A stretch of DNA of 64,000 nt. It comes from CBDFNN01 sp965250215. GTDB lineage: Bacteria > Bacteroidota > Rhodothermia > Rhodothermales > DATKEJ01. Positions 35,020-43,221 of the stretch are shown piece by piece (positions within the stretch are counted from its first letter, which is position 1; every line of letters starts with the position of its first letter). The stretch covers positions 186,001 to 250,000 of the forward strand of contig CBDFNN010000004.1 in NCBI GenBank assembly GCA_965250215.1, in the 5' to 3' direction. Position numbers and translations under genes: made by a program. The notes under the pieces were generated by a model. That model was not told where the DNA came from and did not search any database. It worked only from the letters and a program-made list of their open reading frames with translations.

Positions 35020-35967
35020 TTATTCTATTCCTTGAATTTGCTCCGTTGTCCCTGCTGAAATGCAGGTGATCTCTCGGCCAAGGGTTCGCTTCAGCAATCC
35101 AGCTAAAATTCTTCCTGCGCCGACTTCATAATATTGTTCAACTCCGTCCTCCTTCATCGCTTCCAGTGACTGCGCCCATTTAACGGGGGAAACCATCTGC
35201 TCGCTCAATGCCGTTCTAATTGCTTCTGTGTCAGTCTCAGCTCTTCCCGTCACGTTTAGATAGACAGGCACTTCAACATCTGAAATTTCTACATCCTGCA
35301 AGGCCTCGTTTAGTCGAGCTCGAGCGGGCTTCATAAGAGGAGAATGGAAGGCTCCACTTACATTCAATTGAATCACCTTGCGGGCGCCATTTTCCGACGC
35401 AACATTCATGCACCTCGCTACCGCATCGATATCTCCAGACACAACAATCTGTCCAGGCGAGTTATAATTGGCTGGGCACACCACATCATCAGGCTCGCTG
35501 ACAGCCATGCAAATTTCATCGACAACAGAATTCTCTAAACCAAGAATCGCCGCCATCGTGCCGCCTCGTTCCTGTCCAGCATCTGCCATCGCTTGGCCCC
35601 TGAGTCTCACCAATCGCAATCCGTCTTCGAAAGACAAGTATCCAGCCGCGGCGAGGGCCGAGTACTCACCCAAACTATGGCCAGCGGTAACGTCTGGCAA
35701 CAGTCCCTTAGACTTCATCACTTCGAAAGCAGCCATGCTATGTAAGTAGAGGGCTGGCTGGGTATTATCTGTTGAAGTGAGGTCGGCTAAACTTTGGTCG
35801 GGATTTTCTGGATTCCCAAACATGATAGAGGAGAGCGAATAGCCAAGAATCTCGTCAGCCCTATCAATCAGCGATGTTACCGCTGGAAAGGCGTCATATA
35901 GATCTTGGGCCATGCCCACGAATTGAGATCCCTGACCGGGGAATAAAAAGGCTGTTTTCTGAGACAC
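35020..35967 (-). CDS. fabD: FabD, malonyl-CoA:ACP transacylase
   Basis: A 315-residue acyltransferase that loads malonate on ACP. The N-terminus TAFLFPGQGSQFVGMAQDLYD, the nucleophile Ser in GHSLGEYSAL and the Arg/His regions (LVRLRGQAM, GAFHSPLM) fit. GTG at 35967 is preferred over the frame opening at 36063 because it matches the family start, lies 19 bases after the fabH stop and has AAGG upstream. Confidence 0.95.
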   Translation of the reverse strand: MSQKTAFLFPGQGSQFVGMAQDLYDAFPAVTSLIDRADEILGYSLSSIMFGNPENPDQSLADLTSTDNTQPALYLHSMAAFEVMKSKGLLPDVTAGHSLGEYSALAAAGYLSFEDGLRLVRLRGQAMADAGQERGGTMAAILGLENSVVDEICMAVSEPDDVVCPANYNSPGQIVVSGDIDAVARCMNVASENGARKVIQLNVSGAFHSPLMKPARARLNEALQDVEISDVEVPVYLNVTGRAETDTEAIRTALSEQMVSPVKWAQSLEAMKEDGVEQYYEVGAGRILAGLLKRTLGREITCISAGTTEQIQGIE

Positions 35968-35986
35968 GTAAGGACCTTTTTGTTGA

Positions 35987-36982
35987 CTAGTTTTTAGGAT
36001 CGAATGCCCATTTGAGGTAGGTAGCTCCCCAAGTGAAACCACCGCCAAAGGCAGCGAGGACAATATTATCCCCTTTCTTTAGATCGTTTCTCCAGTCGTA
36101 AAGACAGAGAGGTATGGTGCCAGCCGTGGTGTTACCGTAGCGATCAATATTGATCATCACCTTCTCATCGGATATTCCCATTCGCCTGGCGGTTGCATCA
36201 ATTATCCGAAGATTAGCCTGATGTGGGACGAGATATTTCACATCGTCGCCTGTCAAATTATTTCGAGTCATTATTTCTTCTGCGGCATCCGCCATGCCTT
36301 TGACGGCCATCTTGAAAACCACTCGGCCCTCCTGAGTGAGGTAGTGAAGGCGCGCATCGATCGTCTCGTGAGAAGGCGGGTTCAAACTACCTCCGCCCGT
36401 CATGCAAAGTCCTTCCCAATTAGTGGAGTCCGAATGAAGAACAGAATCGATTATCCCGTTTCCACTTTCATCAGCTTCCAGCAATACGGCTCCGGCACCG
36501 TCTCCAAAAAGGATACAGGTTGTTCGATCCGTATAGTCCATGATGGACGACATTTTGTCGCCTCCAATCACAAGTGCCGTTTTATGGCGACCCGACTCTA
36601 CCATGTTCTGGCCTGTAGCCAAGGCATAAAGAAATCCAGAACAGGCAGCCGACAAGTCGAAAGCCCAGGCATTTGTGGCGCCAATTGCGGTGGCAACGAG
36701 CGAAGCCGTACTAGGGAAAAGCATATCGGGAGTCACCGTGCCAACAATCACAACGTCCACATCCTCCGGACTCATCCCTCTAGATTCGAGGGCCTCATTG
36801 GCAGCAGCGATCGCCATGAATGACGTGGCTTTTGTTGGATCCTTCAAGATCCGTCTTTCCTTGATTCCTGTCCTAGAAAGGATCCATTCATCGTTCGTAT
36901 CTACTAGCTTTTCTAGATCGGCATTTGTCAGTCGATCTTCGGGTAAATAGTGGCCAACAGCCGTAATTGCAGCTCTTCTCAT
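35987..36982 (-). CDS. fabH: FabH, 3-oxoacyl-ACP synthase III
   Basis: A 331-residue condensing enzyme that starts fatty acid synthesis from acyl-CoA and malonyl-ACP. The catalytic triad is visible: Cys in LSAACSGFLYA, His in VPHQANLRIID and Asn in NIDRYGNTTAGTIP. The canonical upstream neighbour plsX is separated by an opposing four-helix-bundle gene and repeats. Confidence 0.96.
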   Translation of the reverse strand: MRRAAITAVGHYLPEDRLTNADLEKLVDTNDEWILSRTGIKERRILKDPTKATSFMAIAAANEALESRGMSPEDVDVVIVGTVTPDMLFPSTASLVATAIGATNAWAFDLSAACSGFLYALATGQNMVESGRHKTALVIGGDKMSSIMDYTDRTTCILFGDGAGAVLLEADESGNGIIDSVLHSDSTNWEGLCMTGGGSLNPPSHETIDARLHYLTQEGRVVFKMAVKGMADAAEEIMTRNNLTGDDVKYLVPHQANLRIIDATARRMGISDEKVMINIDRYGNTTAGTIPLCLYDWRNDLKKGDNIVLAAFGGGFTWGATYLKWAFDPKN

Positions 36983-37015
36983 AGGGGGTTATTTGTGTAG
37001 CTGGAAGGTACGGTA

Positions 37016-37078
37016 TGAATTGGACTCTTGCTTCTGGACTCTGGACTCTGGCTACTGGCTGCTGGCTGCTGGCTGACA
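37016..37078. repeat. CTGGACTCTGG / CTGCTGGCTG word repeat, left flank of S23-type gene
   Basis: TTGGACTCTTGCTTCTGG, ACTCTGGACTCTGG and CTACTGGCTGCTGGCTGCTG in a row. The reverse complement of these words (CCAGAAGC, CCAGAGTCC, AGCCAG) recurs at 37546-37600 on the other side of the four-helix-bundle gene. Confidence 0.75.
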
Positions 37079-37156
37079 ATTGCATTCACCAATGACATGG
37101 TTATGAAACTTCGAAATAAGTGTCTTTAATAGGACAGACCATAACAAACTGGACGA

Positions 37157-37519
37157 GTGAACTACCAAAAGCTGGAAATTTGGCAATTAGCTAATGAATT
37201 AGTCCGGGATACATTTACTTTCGTTAAAAATGAGGTGCCTCGATTCCACCAAAACGAGCTTGGTAGCCAACTTCGTAGGTCTATTGTGTCAGTCAAAGCT
37301 AACATCGTGGAAGGAAATGGTCGAAAGCACTATCAAAAGGAATATATACGATTCTTGATTTATGCTAGAGCCTCTCTTGATGAAAGCTCTGATCACATTG
37401 GCACGATTCTGAGCGTATATGAGGGAGATATCGAGAATGGCGAAAGACTTCTTAAGACCTGTTCGGTTCTTGGCAAAAAGCTGACACGCTTAATACAAGT
37501 TGTGGAACAGAGTCTTTGA
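37157..37519 (+). CDS. Four-helix-bundle protein of the S23/IVP (Avd-like) family
   Basis: A 120-residue protein of the S23 ribosomal/IVP family (TIGR02436 type). GTG at 37157 gives the usual family start NYQKLEIWQLANELV; LRRSIVSVKANIVEGNGR is the family signature. Relatives include proteins encoded in 23S rRNA intervening sequences and the Avd accessory protein of diversity-generating retroelements, which bind RNA. Here it is on the opposite strand inside the conserved plsX-fabH pair and is flanked by inverted word-repeat clusters. No reverse transcriptase is nearby. Confidence 0.85.
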   Translation: MNYQKLEIWQLANELVRDTFTFVKNEVPRFHQNELGSQLRRSIVSVKANIVEGNGRKHYQKEYIRFLIYARASLDESSDHIGTILSVYEGDIENGERLLKTCSVLGKKLTRLIQVVEQSL

Positions 37520-37545
37520 GTGCTTCTAAAGTGAGTTTACTCAGC

Positions 37546-37600
37546 TCGAGACCAGAAGCCAGAGACCAGAGGCAGTCTTTAGTTCTTAGTCCCCAATAGC
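37546..37600. repeat. AGACCAGAAGCCAGAGACC word repeat, right flank of S23-type gene
   Basis: CGAGACCAGAAGCCAGAGAC and CAGAGGCAG, then TTTAGTTCTTAGTCCCC and AATAGCCAGTCC, running into the plsX stop codon at 37586. Opposite orientation to the CTTCTGG/CTCTGG/CTGGCT words at 37016-37078. Confidence 0.7.
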
Positions 37601-38596
37601 CAGTCCTCTCTCTATCTCCTCTGCCAATCCCAGGGGAGCTATCTTTGCAGCTTCTTGGATGATCTTCTTGCAAGCTATTGCCGACGATCCGCCATGACCA
37701 ATTAGTACCGTTCCATTGACTCCAAGAAGTGGCACACCGCCATACTCCTCATAATTGAATCGTTGAAATACGGAGCCAAGTACTTTCTTGACTAATCCTG
37801 CCTCTTCGGCCGATAGATTTTGGCCCGAAATGGCTTCCATGAACATGCCTTTTAGAGCTGTTGCAATGCTCTCGCCCAACTTTAGCATGATATTTCCTAC
37901 AAAACCGTCAACAACAACTACATCAGCCGCATGATGCATAAGGTCTCGTCCTTCTATATTGCCAATGAAATTAATTCCTTTCAAAGCTGATATTTCTTGA
38001 AAGGCTGCCTTTGATTGCTCGTTTCCCTTGCCTGGCTCTTCGCCAACGTTCATCAATGCAATAGCAGGATTCTCTCGTCCAAGCACTTTTTCTGCGTAAA
38101 TGCTGCCCATTTGGGCGAATTGCGCTAAGTGTGAAGGCTTGCAATCCACGTTGGCACCGACGTCCATCACGATGGAAAAGCTTTTTGTCGTTGGATATAC
38201 ACCGGCAAGCGATGGTCGGGCTACGTTTGATATTCGGCCTAAGATGAATAAAGAGCTTGCCATAGCCGCCCCAGTATTCCCATTGCTCAAAAAAGCATGA
38301 CAATGACCGGCTTTTACTGAACCGAGTCCAAGGTGAATGGAAGAATAAGGCTTCGATTTAAGAGCCGAAGATGGTGTATCATCCATCTCAATGACATCCG
38401 GGGCGTGGACAATCGATATTGAATCGATTCCTTCACCTCCGTGTTCAGCCAATAAGGGGTGCAATACCTCTTCTTGACCGAAAAGAACGATCTCGTGAGG
38501 CGCTAGGGCCTCCTTGGCAGACATGACTGCCCCTTCAACAACAACTCCTGGAGCGTGATCTCCGCCCATAGCGTCAACGGCTATTCGAGGAATCAT
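37586..38596 (-). CDS. plsX: PlsX, phosphate acyltransferase
   Basis: A 336-residue acyl-ACP:phosphate acyltransferase that starts phospholipid synthesis by making acyl phosphate for PlsY. The family N-terminus RIAVDAMGGDHAPGVVVEGA, SNGNTGAAMASSLFILGR and VDVGANVDCKP-like block (MDVGANVDCKPSHL) are clear. It lies 83 bases downstream of rpmF in the usual yceD-rpmF-plsX order. Confidence 0.95.
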   Translation of the reverse strand: MIPRIAVDAMGGDHAPGVVVEGAVMSAKEALAPHEIVLFGQEEVLHPLLAEHGGEGIDSISIVHAPDVIEMDDTPSSALKSKPYSSIHLGLGSVKAGHCHAFLSNGNTGAAMASSLFILGRISNVARPSLAGVYPTTKSFSIVMDVGANVDCKPSHLAQFAQMGSIYAEKVLGRENPAIALMNVGEEPGKGNEQSKAAFQEISALKGINFIGNIEGRDLMHHAADVVVVDGFVGNIMLKLGESIATALKGMFMEAISGQNLSAEEAGLVKKVLGSVFQRFNYEEYGGVPLLGVNGTVLIGHGGSSAIACKKIIQEAAKIAPLGLAEEIERGLAIGD

Positions 38597-38679
38597 ATCG
38601 AAATGAAATTTAAGTTGAGGAGTGTTCCAAGAACTCAGTAGTGGGAGCTAAGCTGAGAGTGGAAAGATCTTAAAAAGAC

Positions 38680-38871
38680 CTACGCGTAGTCTTCGCTAGC
38701 TTCGATAACAGCGCGACCTCTATAGTGGCCACAAGCTGGACATGCTCTATGCATAACCTTTGCTTCACCGCAATTGTCGCACTTAGCCATTTGTGGTCTG
38801 GCATCTACTTTGTAGTGTGCTCTCCGCTTTCGTCCTCTGGACTTTGATATTTTTCTTTTTGGATGTGCCAT
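38680..38871 (-). CDS. rpmF: 50S ribosomal protein L32
   Basis: A 63-residue zinc-ribbon L32. MAHPKRKISKSRGRKRRAH is typical, with both zinc-binding pairs CDNCGEAK and CPACGHYRG intact, so it is the C+ (zinc) form. It sits between yceD and plsX as in most bacteria, though 257 bases separate it from yceD. Confidence 0.97.
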   Translation of the reverse strand: MAHPKRKISKSRGRKRRAHYKVDARPQMAKCDNCGEAKVMHRACPACGHYRGRAVIEASEDYA

Positions 38872-39128
38872 TATAAATGTAATTTTTATAGAGCAAAGAA
38901 TATACGAAGTAATTAACGCAAGACCAACAACAGGATTGAGTTTTCGGTGATGAGTTTCCGGAAGAAATCAAATCAACAAAGCGATCATAAAAAACAGCGA
39001 CGACTTTCGAATATCTCTAGATGACTTGTAGATATTCTAGCAAACGGAGTATTCAAAAATGCTAGGCAGGGCACTTGCTGAATTAGATCCTTGGACCCAT
39101 TGCGAAATGCACATTTCTCTAGCCCCAG

Positions 39129-39608
39129 CTACTCATCTAATTTCAAATCCTTCAACTTTGCCCAGCGCTCATCGATTTCGTCTTTCTTTTTCCCAAAACT
39201 CGTCGGAATCTCCCGATCTTCTGCACCCGGAGAGACCTTCCTTAGAGGAACGCCCAAAAGAATTGAGTCCCTTATCGTGTTCGTTAAATCGATTTCGCTC
39301 TCCGAATCCTCTATCTCGATTACCTCCTCATGCTTATCCGGACGAAGTTCATCACTTTTGACAAAGGCAAAAACACGTTCGGTCAGATCGATCTTGTAGT
39401 CAAATGGATCAAGAGTCCTATCGCAAATCAGCTTGGCATCAGTTTGGGCCGCATATTCGATAGCAATGTTGCCATCGTGCAATTCGAGAATGGTTTTTAA
39501 CTCGACTTCCGAGAATCTTCCGGGGTCCAAGCCTAAATCCTCAGGGGACAAGCGATACTTTTTAACGTGAATGCCGTCCTTTAAGCCCTTTATATAAATC
39601 TTAACCAT
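39129..39608 (-). CDS. yceD: DUF177/YceD protein
   Basis: A 159-residue DUF177 protein (YceD family), the usual gene before rpmF. In plants and E. coli relatives are linked to 23S rRNA accumulation. The motif CDRTLDPFDYKIDL is the family core, although the usual Cys-x2-Cys is reduced to a single Cys. It is the last gene on the left arm before the proposed origin. Confidence 0.85.
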   Translation of the reverse strand: MVKIYIKGLKDGIHVKKYRLSPEDLGLDPGRFSEVELKTILELHDGNIAIEYAAQTDAKLICDRTLDPFDYKIDLTERVFAFVKSDELRPDKHEEVIEIEDSESEIDLTNTIRDSILLGVPLRKVSPGAEDREIPTSFGKKKDEIDERWAKLKDLKLDE

Positions 39609-40130
39609 TGAATCTCCTCATTATTCAGTAATTGCCGACTCAAAATCGGTTTGAATACGGCTTAAATGCCTGCTTCAAGCTGCTGTTTCCAAACTAAACA
39701 TGAACATTCTTTATACATTCTCAACAGAAAGTCAACGTTTTATTTCGCGAAGTCTTAATACGATGGCTAATTGTTGACAAGATGTGCGCAAACCCACAGA
39801 AATGGATCATATTGAGACATCGCACTGTGGATAACCTCAATAATATCTCCTTAACTTGTGGGTTTTAACAATTTCTAGATAGATTCATGTTGTATTACAA
39901 AGATTTAGCCCCAAGTAGTCAATGTTAACAACATATGGGTTACCTACTTTTTTTTCTATTGTGAAGGCAATATTTGTAAACAAAATCTACTTTACTGTCC
40001 CCTGATTGTTGACAAATCCGCACATTGCTGTGATTTTTGGAAATACAAGGGGGTTAGAGGAAGGAATTCAACAATCACTTGAACGAGTTAGGCCTAGGCG
40101 CGCTGGCTTAAGAAGGAAAGCACAGATTAT
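39609..40130. other. Probable replication origin (oriC) region upstream of dnaA
   Basis: A 522-base, gene-free, AT-rich spacer before dnaA. It has a perfect DnaA box (39826-39834), two inverted copies of AAACCCACA (39790-39798 and 39857-39865), two exact TTGTTGACAA 10-mers (39771-39780 and 40007-40016) and T-rich tracts such as TACTTTTTTTTCTATTG (39948-39964). The genes to its left run leftward and dnaA-dnaN run rightward. This is the arrangement expected at an origin; no measurement of strand skew was made. Confidence 0.6.
39826..39834 (-). promoter_or_regulatory. DnaA box, perfect TTATCCACA
   Basis: TGTGGATAA on the plus strand, an exact match to the bacterial DnaA box on the minus strand. 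It lies 297 bases upstream of the dnaA start. Confidence 0.75.
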
Positions 40131-41717
40131 TTGTCCATGAACAAGGAGCTTGTTTGGGAAAAGTGTTTGGAATTGATCAGAGATAATATCTCTCGGCAGT
40201 CCTATAAAACTTGGTTTGAGCCCTTGAAGCCCATCGATTATGTCTCGGATGAGCGTGCTCAAAAGCTGACAGTCCAAGTACCAAGCCAATTCTACTACGA
40301 GTGGATAGAGGAGCACTATTTCGGTCTTCTGCGACGAACAATCATTCAAATTCTTGGCCCAGAAGGACGATTAGTCTATGAAGTGGTGGTCGGAAATGAC
40401 GATAGCGTCGAAGGCAGACAAAACTCCTCTTATCAGATTCCATCAAAACCCACGACCTCGCAAGAACTGCAGGCGATGGAAAACGAGGCAAAGTCGGCCC
40501 CTATTGTCTACAATCAATTGGACCCAAGCCAGCATGACAGAGCCTCACCATTACGTCAAGTTGTGCCGCCACCGCAGCAGATAGCTGGCGACAGGACGAA
40601 CTATCTTCACCAGGGTCCGCCAAATCAACAGCAAAGACCGATTGCTAACCCCTTCGCAATTCCAGGAATTCAACGGAATAGAATTGAGAACGGACTCAAT
40701 AGTAATTACGTGTTTGAACGCTTTATACCTGGCGACAATAACAGTCTAGCATACAGCGCTGCTTGGGCTATCGCTCAAGAACCAGCCGGAACGGGCTACA
40801 ACCCCTTCCTTATATATGGTGGAGTTGGCCTTGGAAAAACACATCTCATCCAAGCGATCGGCAATTATGCTCTTGCAAACAAGACAGCACAAAGTGTCCT
40901 CTATGTATCGAGCGAGAGATTCACGAATGAATTCGTTCAAGCAATTCAAAAGAACCGAGTATCCGAATTCTCCGCGATCTACCGTAGTATTGATCTGCTA
41001 ATCGTGGACGATATTCAGTTTTTTGGTGGCAAGGAAAAGACTCAGGAAGAGTTCTTTCACATATTCAATACGCTTCATCATTCGGGAAAACAGATCGTCC
41101 TTTCTTCCGATAGACCACCACGAGACATTCAAGGTATCGAGGAGCGGCTGCTCTCCCGTTTCCAGTGGGGCCTTACAGCCGATGTCCAAGCGCCAGATCT
41201 AGAGACGAGAACCGCCATTTTGATCCGGAAAGCGGAAGAAGATGGAATCGACATGGCGCCAGATGTGATTGAATTCATTGCTCACAATGTAAAAAATAAT
41301 ATTCGCGAACTGGAAGGGTCCTTGATCCGACTCTTGGCCTTCTCGGACTTGCAGAAAACAGAAGTCGACCTCCCTTTAGCCAAGGAAATCCTTCGTGATA
41401 TCATACGCGAACCGCATGTTCAGTTAACAATTGAGGAAATTCAGCGGCTCGTATGTGGCTTCTTTGGAATGCCAGAGGATCTTGTGAAAGAGAAAACTCG
41501 AAAGCAGGAAGTCGTGCAAGTCAGACAAATAGCGATGTATTTCTGCAAAAATCTTACAAATCATTCATTGAAGACTATTGGCCTACATTTCGGCGGTAGG
41601 GACCATTCGACTGTCATTCATGCATGTACATCTGTTCAAAACAGACTTGATACCGATACAAAGTTTACTGAGATGGTCGAGGATTGCAAGCACCGGATTA
41701 GTCTATACACGAGATAG
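40131..41717 (+). CDS. dnaA: DnaA, chromosomal replication initiator
   Basis: A 528-residue initiator ATPase. Domain I is about residues 1-90 (MNKELVWEKCLELIRDNIS), a Gln/Pro-rich linker is about 95-190, the AAA+ domain has Walker A GGVGLGKTHL (230-239) and Walker B LLIVDDIQF (Asp293/294), and the C-terminal DNA-binding helix carries GGRDHSTVIHA. The linker is on the long side. The TTG at 40131 is used because AGAAGGA lies 13 bases upstream; ATG 40137 is a close alternative. DnaA boxes lie before it and between it and dnaN, allowing autoregulation. Confidence 0.96.
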   Translation: MSMNKELVWEKCLELIRDNISRQSYKTWFEPLKPIDYVSDERAQKLTVQVPSQFYYEWIEEHYFGLLRRTIIQILGPEGRLVYEVVVGNDDSVEGRQNSSYQIPSKPTTSQELQAMENEAKSAPIVYNQLDPSQHDRASPLRQVVPPPQQIAGDRTNYLHQGPPNQQQRPIANPFAIPGIQRNRIENGLNSNYVFERFIPGDNNSLAYSAAWAIAQEPAGTGYNPFLIYGGVGLGKTHLIQAIGNYALANKTAQSVLYVSSERFTNEFVQAIQKNRVSEFSAIYRSIDLLIVDDIQFFGGKEKTQEEFFHIFNTLHHSGKQIVLSSDRPPRDIQGIEERLLSRFQWGLTADVQAPDLETRTAILIRKAEEDGIDMAPDVIEFIAHNVKNNIRELEGSLIRLLAFSDLQKTEVDLPLAKEILRDIIREPHVQLTIEEIQRLVCGFFGMPEDLVKEKTRKQEVVQVRQIAMYFCKNLTNHSLKTIGLHFGGRDHSTVIHACTSVQNRLDTDTKFTEMVEDCKHRISLYTR

Positions 41718-41795
41718 TTAACCGTGAACAATGAACGGTTTACTGCTGGAAGCCACTGTAAACGGTCAACTGTCTGCTGACTCCAGCCAGTTTCC
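41717..41795. repeat. AACGGT word repeats in the dnaA-dnaN spacer
   Basis: AACCGTGAACAATGAACGG, TTTACTGCTGG and TGTAAACGGTCAACTGTC directly follow the dnaA stop. They are similar to the GTAAACCGT words near 30627 and 49185. Confidence 0.45.
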
Positions 41796-41813
41796 GCCTG
41801 TTTTTCACGTGTT

Positions 41814-41822
41814 AGTGGATAA
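41814..41822 (-). promoter_or_regulatory. Near-consensus DnaA box between dnaA and dnaN
   Basis: AGTGGATAA on the plus strand equals TTATCCACT, one mismatch from the consensus box, in the 202-base spacer before dnaN. Confidence 0.45.
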
Positions 41823-41919
41823 TATCTGTCCTTTGAGGCTTCATATTTTCTATTTTACGAAGTCAACGTACACCTGTTTAACTGACTATTTCGAGCGATA
41901 AAACAGAGCTCAAAAGCCT

Positions 41920-43050
41920 ATGAAATTCACTGCCCAAAGCGGAGATCTTTTAAAAGCCCTGTCGACCGTAGGCGGCGCTGTTCCAGCAAAGTCAACGCTA
42001 CCCATTCTTGAGTGCATCTTATTCGAGGCCGATGGTGAGTCCCTAAAGCTGACTGCGACCGATCTCGAAATGACTGTCATCGCAAAGTTGAAAGTCGAGT
42101 TTGAGTCTACCTTCTCATCAAAAGGAGATCGTATTGCGATCCCCGCTCGGAGAATGCTGGACACTTTGCGTGCTCTTCCTGACATGACTATTCAGGTATC
42201 AACTGGAGATGATTTTGAGGTCAATCTCAAAACCGATCAGGGCCAATATAAAATGGTCGGCCAAGATGGAGCTGAGTATCCGTCGGTTCAGGCCTTCGAG
42301 CCGACAGTGCAAATCGAGGCCTCCACGGCCTTGCTTCAGCGCACAATTAACAGGACAAGCTTCGCGGCTAGCAAGGACACCTTGCGACCAGCAATGATGG
42401 GAATCTATTTCAATATCGATGCTGAGAAAACTATTGCCGTCTCTACAGACGGTCACCGTTTGGTGAAGATGATTTTGAATAGTGTCAACTCGGAAGAAGC
42501 TTCAGATTTCATCGTCCCAGTCAAGGCACTTTCTCTCGCGTCCAAAGCGGGCGATGCTGACACATGCATTTTGACAGTTGGATCTGGCTATGCCGGCTTT
42601 GACTACGGCGATACAAAGGTCCTAGCTCGGCTCATCGACGAGTCCTATCCAAATTATGACGCCGTTATTCCCAACGAGAATGATCAGAGACTGAGCGTAA
42701 ATCGCAATGCCATGCTCGCTGCGGTAAAAAGAGTCTCGCTTTATTCCTCATCCATGACCCACCAGATCAGATTGGGTCTCCACAAGAATGATGTTGAGAT
42801 TTCAGCTGAGGATGTCGAGAAGTCAAGCGAAGCATCAGAGCGTGTGCTCTGCAGTTTTGATGGCGAAGACATGGAGATCGGTTTTAACTCTGTCTACCTG
42901 ACAGAAGTCTTGAGCAACATGGAGGCTGACGAAATCGTCTTTGAATTCAGCTCACCAAATAGGGCAGGGGTCGTACGCCCAGCTGAGCAAGCAGAGGATG
43001 AGGACATCCTTATGTTGATCATGCCAGTGATGCTTAACAGCTACGCCTAG
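41920..43050 (+). CDS. dnaN: DnaN, DNA polymerase III sliding clamp
   Basis: A 376-residue beta clamp with the three-domain layout. MKFTAQSGDLLKALSTVGGAVPAKSTLPILE-type start, TDLEMTVIAKL, the domain 2 STDGHRLVK motif and the C-terminal LIMPVMLNSYA (family-like LPMR-type end, with M in place of the usual R) are visible. It follows dnaA as is common, but recF does not follow it. Confidence 0.96.
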   Translation: MKFTAQSGDLLKALSTVGGAVPAKSTLPILECILFEADGESLKLTATDLEMTVIAKLKVEFESTFSSKGDRIAIPARRMLDTLRALPDMTIQVSTGDDFEVNLKTDQGQYKMVGQDGAEYPSVQAFEPTVQIEASTALLQRTINRTSFAASKDTLRPAMMGIYFNIDAEKTIAVSTDGHRLVKMILNSVNSEEASDFIVPVKALSLASKAGDADTCILTVGSGYAGFDYGDTKVLARLIDESYPNYDAVIPNENDQRLSVNRNAMLAAVKRVSLYSSSMTHQIRLGLHKNDVEISAEDVEKSSEASERVLCSFDGEDMEIGFNSVYLTEVLSNMEADEIVFEFSSPNRAGVVRPAEQAEDEDILMLIMPVMLNSYA

Positions 43051-43221
43051 GAAGATGGGGATCTCTCTGGGATCTTAGCATTAATGTTTTCTTGATACTC
43101 TTTTGAAGCGAGGAGATTAAGCATTTGGCGAATTCGTCCGATAGTCGCTACACTGTAGACGCGAGCTCAAATGCGTCATCACTCCTATCGAACTGCTACA
43201 CCCATAATCCTGTCTATTCGT

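Noticed and set aside
36221..36823. A 200-codon plus-strand frame inside fabH
   Set aside because: It is antisense to a fully conserved fabH and has no recognisable motif; the long frame is a codon-use shadow.
37157..37519. Diversity-generating retroelement around the Avd-like gene
   Set aside because: No reverse transcriptase, template repeat or variable repeat was found in the window.
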